Positions 24,375 through 33,952 of a DNA stretch of 64,000 nt are shown here, piece after piece. The first letter of the stretch is position 1. Every line of letters starts with the position of its first letter. The stretch spans positions 368,241,925 through 368,305,924 of the forward strand of contig NC_085141.1 in assembly GCF_024139115.2 (NCBI RefSeq). The letters run 5' to 3'. The notes beneath the pieces were generated by a model. It worked only from the letters and a program-made list of their open reading frames with translations, had not been told where the DNA came from and did not search any database. The translations under genes and the position numbers were made by a program. The DNA is from Armigeres subalbatus. Taxonomy: Eukaryota > Arthropoda > Insecta > Diptera > Culicidae.

Positions 24375-25089
24375 AACCCAGATTAATCCACCTAGCGGTG
24401 ATGGCGCCTTTCTCGCGCAAAAAGGTAATAAATGTAGCCTTTACGCTTACACCTCGATGATGTACAAGAAAGGCAAAACAGCTACCCCGTCTAATGTTAT
24501 AATAGAAAATTTACACTAGTAGACGACAGATGGCGCTGCCAAAAGTTTATCGAATTTCCTATGTCCGAATTTTGACTTTCGGACAACTTCATAGTACTAT
24601 GAAACTGAACGAAGAGCATACCTACGCCTAAATGCGTGCAACACGATCATCTTTATAGTACGATGAAACTCTTAATGGGAGAAATATTCATAGATGCAAG
24701 GCATTTTTCATAACACATTATTGTTCTATGTGACTATGTCTCATCACTATTTTAATATTATCTATTTTTTGCAATTTTCAATTATTATGAAATTCAATAG
24801 TGATCAACAGCGTTTTAGTCTCTGTCGGATGCAACTTGTTGCAAGAAAATCGGTTAAGAGTTTCTATGTGAAAATTTGGCTAATGTTTTTTATGGCATTT
24901 TGTGCACACACACACGCACACACATACACACACACACGCACACACGGACAGACAGACATTTGTTCAGCTCATCGAGCTGAGTCGAATGGTATATAACACT
25001 ATGGGTCTCCGGGACTTCTATCAAAAGTTCGAATTTGGAGTGAAATGATAGCCTTTCGGTACAACTTAGTTGTACGAGAAAGGCAAAAA
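24375..25089 (+). repeat. Dispersed CA-microsatellite-bearing element, copy 2
   Basis: Nearly identical to 12991-13717 from AACCCAGATTAATCCACCTA to ACGAGAAAGGCAAAAA, with small length differences in the CA tract (24904-24947) and a short deletion near 24680. Confidence 0.8.
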
Positions 25090-25399
25090 TATGTTTAAAA
25101 TATGATTTTTGAGGGTCATTCATACAAAACGTGCTCTTACTAGTTACCAACCGTTATTTCAATATTGTGTCTTCAGAAAATGTTCCAATTCACATTCTCT
25201 TTATCATTGCAGAGATTAACCACTGGTTTAGTACATCTGCGTTTTTTTTATTCCAAACCGCCCTTCAAGATCATAAATGTTATCTCATCAAAAGGAAGCC
25301 TAACAAATATCGTTCAACTCTTCTGAAGACACCATGACTCTAAAATGTAGTTTTCAGGTCGAAAACTAAAAAACGCACGTTTTGGGCATGGTGAGACGC

Positions 25400-26198
25400 C
25401 TATCGGGTGGTGATGGACAAAACAAGAGAAGCGGACATTTCCGGATATATGAAAGAAACAGTGTTTGTTCCAGTTACCGAAACCTCTCAGCGTACAGACT
25501 AATCTGTCTGATAGATACTGTAGGGATTTTACTGGAGAAGTTAATCCTGACCAGTCCGTCTCCGTTTGTGATGGAGGCGGTCAGATTTTCGAGCAAGCAA
25601 GTCTACTCTGGGTGCAATTAATCGGTGGTTGTCACTGCAGATGTCGCCATTGAATGCAAGCGGCGTGGTATCCGTTACTGCGCAGCGATTACACTGCGGA
25701 ATGCGTTCAACAGCGCCTACTGTTCAGGGCAGGTGTCCACAGGGAATAATCCTGGGTTTACTGCTGTGGAACTTGATGTACGATGGCGAGCTGTGGTTGA
25801 AGCTCTCGCCAGGAGCCAAGTTAGTGGGATTCACTGATGACCGTGTACGAAGAGTTCATCGAGGTGATGACTGCAGCTGATTCGATCTGTCTCGTTGTGG
25901 AATAGTTGCGCAGCAAGAAGCTACAGTTGGCGCATCATAAAACGCAGATGATAGTCGTCAACAACCGGACATCGGTGATCGACACCGCACTGTATTTCGC
26001 GAGGCGGCATGTGTACTCGCAGGCATGATTCCCTTCATATTGACAGTAGAAAAAACGAAGAGTGATCGCCTTCAGGGGCACCGGTAATGACAGAAATAAT
26101 ATCAAGGCAGCAATGGTAGCCAAATGGGTAGCAGAGGGAGTGGGACAACTTGACTAAGGGAAGGTGGACCTTTCGCCTTGTCCGGAATGTGTTGACAT
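25400..26198 (+). pseudogene. R1-type non-LTR retrotransposon, reverse transcriptase part, decayed
   Basis: Across shifting frames I read FPDI, a broken 'KKQCLFQLPKP', then LICLIDTVGILLEKLIL (the 'RPICLLDTVGKLLEKLI' block of the R1/I group), then ALTLRNAFNSA-like, GVPQG-like and 'LLWNLMYDG' segments, and near the end TKGRWTFRLVRNV. Frameshifts and in-frame stops are frequent, so it is inactive. It is interrupted at 26198 by a 1.6-kb insertion and resumes at 27813. Canonical R1 inserts in 28S rDNA; no rDNA is seen here, so this is a non-rDNA relative or a displaced fragment. The left boundary is uncertain. Confidence 0.7.
26191..26198 (+). repeat. 8-bp target-site duplication GTTGACAT, left copy
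   Basis: Repeated exactly at 27805-27812. Removing the insert plus one copy restores the R1 frame across the junction (RNVLTWISEPHGELN). Confidence 0.85.
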
Positions 26199-26309
26199 CA
26201 GGGCACGTACTTTTCGTTTCGAAGAGACGAAATCAAGCGATTTTCGGGTCGGAGGAGAATTCTTTTTCGGAGTTTGTAGTTAAAAACATCTTTCTTTCAC
26301 CCCTCTTTT

Positions 26310-26317
26310 CTCTAGAG
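26310..26317 (+). repeat. 8-bp target-site duplication CTCTAGAG, left copy
   Basis: Identical to 27367-27374, directly abutting the inverted termini of the nested hAT-type element. Confidence 0.85.
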
Positions 26318-27366
26318 CAGCGGTTCTCAACCTTTTTCTTGAGAGGTACCCCTTCGAACTTTTGCATTAATTGAGGTACCCCTTTTTGAAAGTAGGCTTC
26401 CAAGCCTCTTGAAAGATTAATTCCGAGCCCTTTGAAGGGAGACTACCGAGCCTCTTGTACGGACCTTCCGAACCTCTTGAAATAAGGCTTTCGCGCCTCT
26501 TGTTGAGAGGCTTTACATATTGAAATAACGCTTCAAAGCCTCTTGAAAGTACGCTTCCGAGCTTCTTGAAAAGAGGGTTCCGATCCTCTCGAAAAGAGCT
26601 ATCCGAGCCTTCTAAAACGAACCTTTCGAGCCGCTTGAAAGAGTCTTCCGAGTTTTTTTAAAGGAGAACTCCAGGCCTCTTGAAAGGAGGCTTCCAGGCC
26701 TCTTGAAAAGAGGCTTTCAGGCCTCTTGGAAGGAGGCTTCCAGGCCTCCTGAAAGGAGGCTTCCAGGCCTCTTGAAAGGAGGCTTCCAGGCCTCTTGAAA
26801 GGAGGCTTCCAGGCCTCTTGAAAGGAGGCTTCCAGGCCTCTTGAAAGAAGGCTTCCAGGCCTCTTGAAAGGAGGCTTCCAGGCCTCTTGAAAGGAGGCTT
26901 CCAGGCCTCTTGAAAGGAGGCTTCCAGGCCTCTTGAAAGGAGGCTTCCAGGCCTCTTGAAAGGAGGCTTCCAGGCCTCTTGAAAGGAGGCTTCCAGGCCT
27001 CTTGAAAGGAGGCTTCCAGGCCTCTTGAAAGGAGGCTTCCAGGCCTCTTGAAAGGAGGCTTCCAGGCCTCTTGAAAGGAGGCTTCCAGGCCTCTTGAAAG
27101 GAGGCTTCCAGGCCTCTTGAAAGGAGGCTTCCAGGCCTCTTGAAAGGAGGCTTCCAGGCCTCTTGAAAGGAGGCTTCCAGGCCTCTTGAAAGGAGGCTTC
27201 CAGGCCTCTTGAAAGAAGGCTTCCAGGCCTCTTGAAAGGAGGCTTTATCAATAAATTTTGATTGGAATTGTAAATAATCCGCCATTACGAATTTTTGTTC
27301 GAGGTACCCCCTAGGGCCGTCGAAGGTACCCCCAGGGGTACATGTACCCCAGGTTGAGAACCGCTG
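26318..27366. mobile_element. Non-autonomous hAT-type element carrying a minisatellite
   Basis: Termini CAGCGGTTCTCAACCT and AGGTTGAGAACCGCTG are perfect inverted repeats of the well-known hAT type, with the 8-bp duplication CTCTAGAG at both sides. GAGGTACCCC motifs lie near both ends. The interior is mostly a tandem array (26655-27245). Long open frames across the array on the minus strand (up to 283 codons) result from a 23-base unit reading in all frames, not from a transposase. Confidence 0.9.
26655..27245. repeat. 23-bp minisatellite, about 25 near-identical copies
   Basis: The unit is AGGCTTCCAGGCCTCTTGAA plus AGG. Each unit contains a small hairpin, GCCTC-TTGAAAG-GAGGC. Copies from about 26750 on are almost invariant. 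Copies leftwards (26385-26655) become progressively divergent and irregular, with words such as CGAGCCTCTTG. Confidence 0.9.
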
Positions 27367-27374
27367 CTCTAGAG
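27367..27374 (+). repeat. 8-bp target-site duplication CTCTAGAG, right copy
   Basis: Exact match to 26310-26317. Confidence 0.85.
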
Positions 27375-27804
27375 CAAACCTAGAAGATAAGCGAAAATCG
27401 TGCCTACTTGATGAATTTTTTTTTTTCGCTTCATCACTTTCACGCCTCACTCACTTTTCGTGAAAATTTTCGCTAACAAATTACAAAAAATGTATGACCG
27501 CAACGTGGCTTGTACCTAGAACGAAAATGGCAATGGGATGCGGTCACTATAGCCATACCGCCACATCGACTGCATGATGGGATTAATTTGTTTGTTCCAT
27601 AGAGGCTACTCTTTTTGCAATTGGTGATGTCACGAAAAGGAAGAAAGGGGTGAGAAAACGAGCAAATCAACTTTTCGCGGCACTAGTAGTGAGGGAGAAA
27701 TGGTAAACTCTCATCAGACATTTGTTTTCTTTTCCGGCAAACCGATTTCTCGGCGAAAATCAGCGGTCTCTGCTCGTGAAAATGAGTGAGAACTTCGAAC
27801 CCAG

Positions 27805-28310
27805 GTTGACATGGATTAGTGAACCACATGGAGAGCTAAACTGTGGCTTACTTCTGTGTTTCACAGGAAACGGATGCTTTCCCCGCCTCCTGTCCGCAAT
27901 GTCCAGACGTGACAGAAACGGCTAAGCACATCATGTCCACATGTCTCCGGTTAGAAACGGAGATGAGTTCTATGTTGGAGGCATGCTGAATGGACACCAC
28001 CACCGATAACATCGTCGGAAGAATGTGCCAGAATGAATAACAGTGGAGTGTTGTCGCAAGAGTGACGACCAGGATAATCATTGGCACTCGAGAGTCGAGG
28101 GCATTGAAAATCTATTATTGGAGTAGGCGCTTCCCACGTCGGGGACCTCATGTTTGGGCTAGGATTGATCCACCGCCGGGGACTATCCGAGTAGTCAGCG
28201 ATCAAGGCGAGAGCTGAAAGGCTAATCAGGAAGCCAAACGGATCAAGGGCGTGGGAATTCGGGTCACCGTAGAAGGCTAGGTCCATCGTCGTGGACTAGT
28301 GGAGTAGATC
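27805..28310 (+). pseudogene. R1-type element, C-terminal part with zinc-knuckle region
   Basis: It starts with the right copy of the GTTGACAT duplication and continues WISEPHGELNCGLLLCFTGN, the block that precedes the C-terminal cysteine motif in R1-type proteins. After a frameshift it reads CPVCPDVTETAKHIMSTC, a Cys-His knuckle, then RRFPRRGPHVWARIDPP-type sequence. In-frame stops occur. This is the continuation of the fragment at 25400-26198. Confidence 0.7.
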
Positions 28311-28670
28311 GTGGCGTGCAAATTCCATAAAAATAAGAATAATTTCCTATTTTTTTGTGATCCTTCTCCACTGAAACACTGCCGAACACAAATGAAATAG
28401 ACCATAGATTATATAGCAAATCGGTACAAATCGGTAAATACTTCTGCGAGTTAAATCGTGATAAATTTCAACTCATTTTTATTTATATGTATAGATTTTG
28501 GTGACTACATATTAGCGTTACGCAGGACAGCATGGGATGATTCGTGTGAATCATTCCATAAACGGTGCTCCACAAAATTAGATTTCTCGGGAGTAATATA
28601 CGACCAGTTAGATTGTCAATCACATCGGTAATCCATATGGAAAGAAGAGAACCATTGTAATTGAAAGTTA

Positions 28671-29569
28671 GGGTAAATGATATATTTTGGACATGTACAT
28701 ATTTTGGACAAGGCTGAGCTTCTTCGATCAATTTTAGATGATGTGTAGGAAATTTTTTATCGAAAATATGATCATTGCATACTTTTATCTCAACTCTAGT
28801 GGCACCTGATGAGAATTCACAAATCAACTATTATTTATCTTTAAAATTATCTAAAATGTAAAGCTTTCTACCAAAGTGCCTGCTGGACGCCAGTATGCAG
28901 GAGAACATGCATTATAGGACTCTTCGTAACATGCACCTGAAACACGTTTAAATTGGTTCAAACGGCAATCTTGAGGTTCTGCGGCCAAAGTTTGATTGTA
29001 ATTGAGATACTAACATATTCCAATCGCTGAACATGAACTTGAGACGGATGAAAAAGGAGTGACCAAAATGAAGTTATGTTTTTATGCATCAGACATTTAT
29101 TGGTCACCCCATGTACAGTACATGGATGAACCATTAATTGCCAACTTTCAGGCTGTTTTCAATGATATCGATAAGATTGCGAAACAATGTTAATTTCTGG
29201 TTTAATCTATGTCAGTTAAGCAAATAAATGCATTTAAATGAATGTGGATACGTGTAGGTAAGTCATACCATTGAGATCTGTAGGTGGCCATTTTTAAATT
29301 AGGAGAAAATGACTCTGTCCAAAATATATGCATTTTCCATGTCGAAATTATATATTTGATGTCCAAAAAGAAAATATTTCAGTTCGCAGTATATCACAGT
29401 TTACACCTAGTAAACGTAATTTACTCAAAAATTGGGCAATGGAGACGCAAGACTAATCATAGGTTATGTATTTGGATGAACCTAGTGGTTTTCAATTGTT
29501 TTATACTATTCAATCTCGATATATTTTCTAATGAATGTCCTGCGCTTGTCCAAGATACATCATTTACCC
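28671..29569 (-). mobile_element. 899-bp TA-flanked MITE, copy 2 (inverted)
   Basis: Same termini, same length and nearly the same sequence as 7505-8403, in opposite orientation, with TA at 28669-28670 and 29570-29571. The open frames at 28483-28827 and 29284-29586 fall in or across it and mirror those of copy 1. Confidence 0.85.
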
Positions 29570-29799
29570 TAGACTCAGAATGGTGAGATAGCGTATATAT
29601 TATCACTTCATAAATGAAATAAATTCCTCTCGCAAACATCAAATTCAATGTGTCATTTAATAAAATAATCCAATTAAAAGTTAAAGGGAATCTTTTCATA
29701 TTTATAGTCACCATTATGGGGGCGTTTTAGCAATAAACATTACGATTGCCATTAGATTTCGTCTACAGTAAGCTGAGACTGTACATTAAGATACGAACG

Positions 29800-31030
29800 C
29801 GTCATAGTCGCCAGTTGAACTCAATCAAGCGTTATTAAATGTGTTAAGTGGAGATGAGTCGTTTCGCTACTGGAGATCAAGAATACACTCAATTAGCATT
29901 CATCTAAAGGAGAACAGCTCTACGGAGAGCACTTGATCTTCAAATTGCTCAAGCAGATAAAAACAATACAACGCAACTTTAAATTCGATGGGAGTGTGAT
30001 GGAGCAACGGACAAGCAGAAAACGTTTCAAACAAAGCCCCCCACACCTTCTCGACCAAACGAATGGAGAAAGAGAAACTCGTGTAGGTACATAATAGTAA
30101 AAACAACCACTGCCTCTGCCTTGTCCGCAAACTTACCGTCTCGTGTCTAGTTTTCACGCTTACGGGTGCTTTGTTGGCCCCGAGATGCAAACAGCTGACT
30201 TCAATGCAACGTCTGGGGATGCTGTGGGGACAACCACCTTCGCCTTCGAGCGCGCACTTTTGCGAAGTTCTTTCTCTCCTGGAGGTGTGCTCTTTCTTTC
30301 CCAACTCAGACCCGACCGGAGATGAAAGCGTCAGTTCCCGTTCCGCAAATAACGGATACTCCAGTTCCCCGACCTCTCTTTGTGTTCCCAATTCGGCTAC
30401 AACAACACAATAAACGCTGGCTGTCTCGCGAAGTTCGCCAGGCTTGGCTTCTACTGTCGCGTGGTTCCAAATGACGATCTTCCAAGACAGCTTCCAAGAA
30501 TGACCAACTCACTGAAAATAAATTTTACGATTTCCGTCACGATTTTGCTACGCACAACACGACACAGACCACTCTCTTCACCGTCAATTACAGTCACTTA
30601 ATTTCGGCAGAGTCGTGACATTGCGGTGGCCTACCGAAAAAACACAATCCTCAAATTCCTACGTTACACTGCGTATGCAAACTCGAAACACGTTTCGCCT
30701 TGCCTCCCCACTTACCCCAGGCAACGACAAAGCAGAACCGGAACCGACCGTGAACCGCACTCTGGGATGCTGAGTAGCGTCGCCCGACAAGCGAGATATG
30801 CACCATACAACCGCGCGACCGAAGTAGATCCCAACGAATGGGAATGGAAAGTTGCACGACAGCCCCACACGCCACAGCTAGACGGACTGTTCGGGGCTGG
30901 CGAGCGTGCGACTCCGATGACTGATGGATCGCTCGCAAAGTGGGAGCGCATGTCGTTCTTCGTGTGAGACGCACATCTGTGCTCTCTGTGCTCTGATATC
31001 AAATGTTGATGTGATTCGGGGTTCCCTCGA
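29800..31030. other. GC- and CpG-richer stretch, possible LTR fragment or promoter
   Basis: Composition rises clearly above the surroundings between about 29990 and 31000. Overlapping open frames exist on both strands (for example 29900-30391 minus, 163 codons), none recognisable. Read on the minus strand, 30620 begins TGTCACGACTCTGCC and 29820 ends near CAACTGGCGACTATGACG, which faintly resembles an LTR start and a TGGCGAC primer-binding site. No 5-bp duplication was found. A host promoter or exon is equally possible. Confidence 0.25.
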
Positions 31031-31330
31031 AAATGTTTGGCTGCTCCTCCCCAACCTCCTGATTTCCCTAAACATTACATTGTTTTGATGGAATGCGATA
31101 GTATACTATGGTACACGTTGTCTTTAGTATCGGCTATCCACTTATGGAAAATAAATAAAAATCAATCTCTGTCTTATGGTCAGAACAAATGTTCTACTAC
31201 GTTCTTGATTGATCTGCAAAACAATATTGGGTAACCATCAACCAGGGCAGGATTGGTTTTCAGATTTGGATCAACCAGGAATTGCAGAATTACATTTGTT
31301 TCACTCAAGAAACGGTTTTGAAGCTCAAAT

Positions 31331-31370
31331 CTTCTTTTTCTTCTTCTTCTTCTTCTTCTTCTTCTTCTCT
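31331..31370 (+). repeat. (TTC)n microsatellite
   Basis: About 13 units of CTT/TTC directly abut the Helitron start at 31371. Confidence 0.9.
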
Positions 31371-31909
31371 TCTATATACATAAAAATGAATTTCTGTCTG
31401 TCTGAACCTTATAGACTCGGAAACTACTGAACCGATCTGCGTGAAAATTTGTATGAAGAGGTTTTTGGGGCCGAGGAAGGTTCTTCAGATTCTTTGGAAG
31501 GGGGGGGGGGGCTCCCATACAAATGATACACCAATTTCTTTATAACTCGAGAATTCTCGCTTAACTTTTCAAATGGACCTAAGTAACAATTTTTTCATGA
31601 ATTAATTGGAGTACATCAATCAAAAGCTTTCATGTTCTTCAGTTGATTGCGCTATTCAAACTAATTCATGAAAAAAATGTTACTTAGGTCATTTTGAAAA
31701 GTTAAGCGAGAATTAATTAAACAAACGGAACCAAATCTGGCATTTGGAGGTTTTTGAAGGGAAAATATGGTTATATGATGATTCAAAACCCCTCCCCCTT
31801 CTGGAAAGGGAGGCTCTCATACAAATGAAACAGAAATTTCGACATAACTCGATAACTAATTAGAGTATAAATCGATTTCAGGCGAAACGAAGTTCGTTGG
31901 GTCTGCTAG
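31371..31909 (+). mobile_element. Non-autonomous Helitron 2
   Basis: It starts TCTATATACATAAAAATGAA with the phrase CTACTGAACCGATCTGCGTG. It ends AACGAAGTTCGTTGGGTCTG then CTAG followed by T; AACGA-AGT-TCGTT forms the terminal hairpin. This is the usual arthropod Helitron pattern. A separate inverted repeat sits inside at 31551-31714. Confidence 0.75.
31551..31714. repeat. Palindromic insert inside Helitron 2
   Basis: Arms GAATTCTCGCTTAACTTTTC and its complement pair for about 60 bases, including GTTACTTAGGTC, around a 40-base loop. Confidence 0.65.
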
Positions 31910-32329
31910 TTATATATAATTATAAACATTAAGATGCAACCTTATTATGGTCATTATACTGCCGCGATTCGCATAAGACTCCCATGTTGATTTTTGACGA
32001 TTTTAATTTTCTTCCAGAAAAAAAGCTTAAAATGACCTCATCTTTAAGAAAAACTGATAGAATAGTAGGCTTTGTTCTAGCAATTTGAAAATAAAAACTC
32101 ACTTGTGTTGTACCATCTTGTATTGTGCCGCGCATAAAAAAATCTACTCATCCGCTTATTTTTCGTTGCAACCAAAAATAAGCGCCAGATAGTCGCCTAT
32201 TAAAAACAAATCTGCAGCAAAAAAGTTACTTTGATAATTTTGTAGCGGGCTTGTAGCGGGGAATGCTTTGATAGCACGTGCTATTTGTACTGCGGATATT
32301 TTCTTTTAGATCTGTGGAAGCCTTGACAA

Positions 32330-33190
32330 ATGATCACGAAAGTTGTCATTTTGTTGCAAGAACGTCAGAACGACAGAACATCGAACGGTACAAAAGGTCG
32401 AAAGAAACTAAAGATCAATAAGCCCAAAAGATCCAAAGGGACAAAAGGTCGAAATGGACAAGAAACTGAAACGGAGAGAGTCAATCTAGCTCCAGAGTTG
32501 CGCTACACAGATAGCAAAAACTCTGCTCTTTTAATTTTTAACAAATTTTAACAATTCATTCAGTGAGTACAGCTAATAGATGGATGTTGAGTTTTCTAAA
32601 TGTCACTTCGATCTGTCAAAATGGTGCACGCCACACATCAAATACACCGACGTATATTACACGCCGGTGTATTTTCAATGCGTGCGCCTGCGTGGCTGCG
32701 GAGCGCACTATTTTGACAAATCGAATGGACAATTAGAAAACCTAGATATGCATCTATTACATTATCTATTATTTACACTCATTGAATGAATTTTATTTAA
32801 TTGCTCATAATAATTTAAAATAAAACAGCAACTTTTTTGCCAACTGTATAGGACAACTCTGTCTCGCGCAATACAAGTTTTTCTTCATTTCCTAAATCAA
32901 CAATCTTTTTTATCTCTATCAGAACTATCTATGAATATAATATATCATGAATATTATATTGTTTAATAGTAATTACTCCTTCTTTGAAAACTGCTCATTT
33001 TTCAACTTTGATTGATGTGAAGAGTGTGTTATTTCTGCTTGAAGTTAAATGCATTTCATAAATTCTTTTGGAATACACCCAACTTGTTATCAACTTGTTC
33101 TTGATCGACATTTTGTCCCGTTCGACCTTCTGTGCCTTTCGACCTTTTGTCCTTTCGACCTTTTGTCTTCCGACCTTTTGTCATAGATAC
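32330..33190. repeat. Repeat region with CAAAAGGTCGAAA words in opposite orientation at its two ends
   Basis: CAAAAGGTCGAAAG-type words lie at 32391-32460 and their complements (TTTCGACCTTTTGTC, three to four times) at 33117-33182. An inner palindrome at about 32590-32745 has arms GTTTTCTAAATGTC. It looks like a decayed foldback; the open frame at 32330-32551 is a by-product. Confidence 0.45.
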
Positions 33191-33532
33191 CTTAAGAACC
33201 ATTAAAAACTAAGATGAGGATCACAACAATTTTTTTTTTCTACGTTCGTTTTTCGATGTGTTGCCAACAAAATAGAGGTGCCCATTCTGATCAAAACTAG
33301 TGGAAAATTAAGATTGAACCAAGGATGTTATCGATCATTTAGTAATCTGGGTCTGATCATTTAGTAGGTTTCCAATCACTCATTCCAGAGGCTGAATTTC
33401 AAAATGTGTTGTACGGTGGACTTGTAGTGCGAAGGAAATAAAGAGGAATGGTCCTTCGGAAATTTACGTAGCTCGGTGTCAGGCTCTGCAAGCCAGCCTT
33501 AAAAAAAACTCACGCAACGAATAATTAACAAT

Positions 33533-33952
33533 AGAGTACGGACCAGAACAATCGACGACAGAAAGGAATTAGCGATTGGAAACTCGGATCATTGAACTGC
33601 AAATCTCTCAACTTCTTTGGGAGAACACGCATACTCCCCGATGTGCTCAAGGACCATGGATTCGGCATCGTGGCGCTGCAGGAGGTTTGTTGGAAGGGAT
33701 CAATGGTGCGAACGTTTAGAGGTAATTATACCATCACCAGAGTTGCGGCAACACACACGGGAACACAAGCTGGGAACAGCTTGCAAAGTGATGGGCGATA
33801 TGCAAAGGTGCGTGATCGAATGGTGGCCGATCAACGAGAGAATGTATTGTGCAGGTTGAGGATCAAAGGCCGGTTCTTAAACTTCAGCATAATCAACATC
33901 CATGGCCCACACTCCGGAAGCACTGATGATAAAAGGACGCTTTCTACGCGCA
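33533..33952 (+). pseudogene. RTE-clade retrotransposon family A, endonuclease start (copy 1, part 1)
   Basis: The copy begins AGAGTACGGACC, the same first bases as the copy ending at 52783, so this is probably the true 5' end. It encodes the start of the apurinic endonuclease: WKLGSLNCKSLN, then IVALQEVCWKGSMVRTFRGN with the catalytic QE. Frame changes follow (near 33770), then INIHGPHSGSTDD. At about 33952 it breaks off into the opposite-strand family B element. Its continuation starts at 37612; roughly 200 bases of endonuclease sequence are missing between them. Confidence 0.75.

Larger units (their letters stand above)
26199..27804. mobile_element. Element with 8-bp target duplication, interrupted by a second hAT-type element
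   Basis: It begins CAGGGCACGTACTTTTCG and ends CTTCGAACCCAG. Terminal similarity between ends is weak beyond the first bases, but the 8-bp duplication is that of hAT-type insertions. Excluding the nested element it is about 0.55 kb. It carries ACTTTTCGTGAAAATTTTCG-like short palindromes and no transposase. Confidence 0.55.

Noticed and set aside
26655..27245. CRISPR-like array of short repeats
   Set aside because: Repeats are directly adjacent with no unique spacers, and the genome is eukaryotic.
26599..27450. 283- and 197-codon minus-strand open frames with a 23-residue repeat
   Set aside because: They are translations of a 23-base tandem repeat, which reads through in every frame as a 69-base super-unit. 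They sit inside a non-autonomous hAT-type element.
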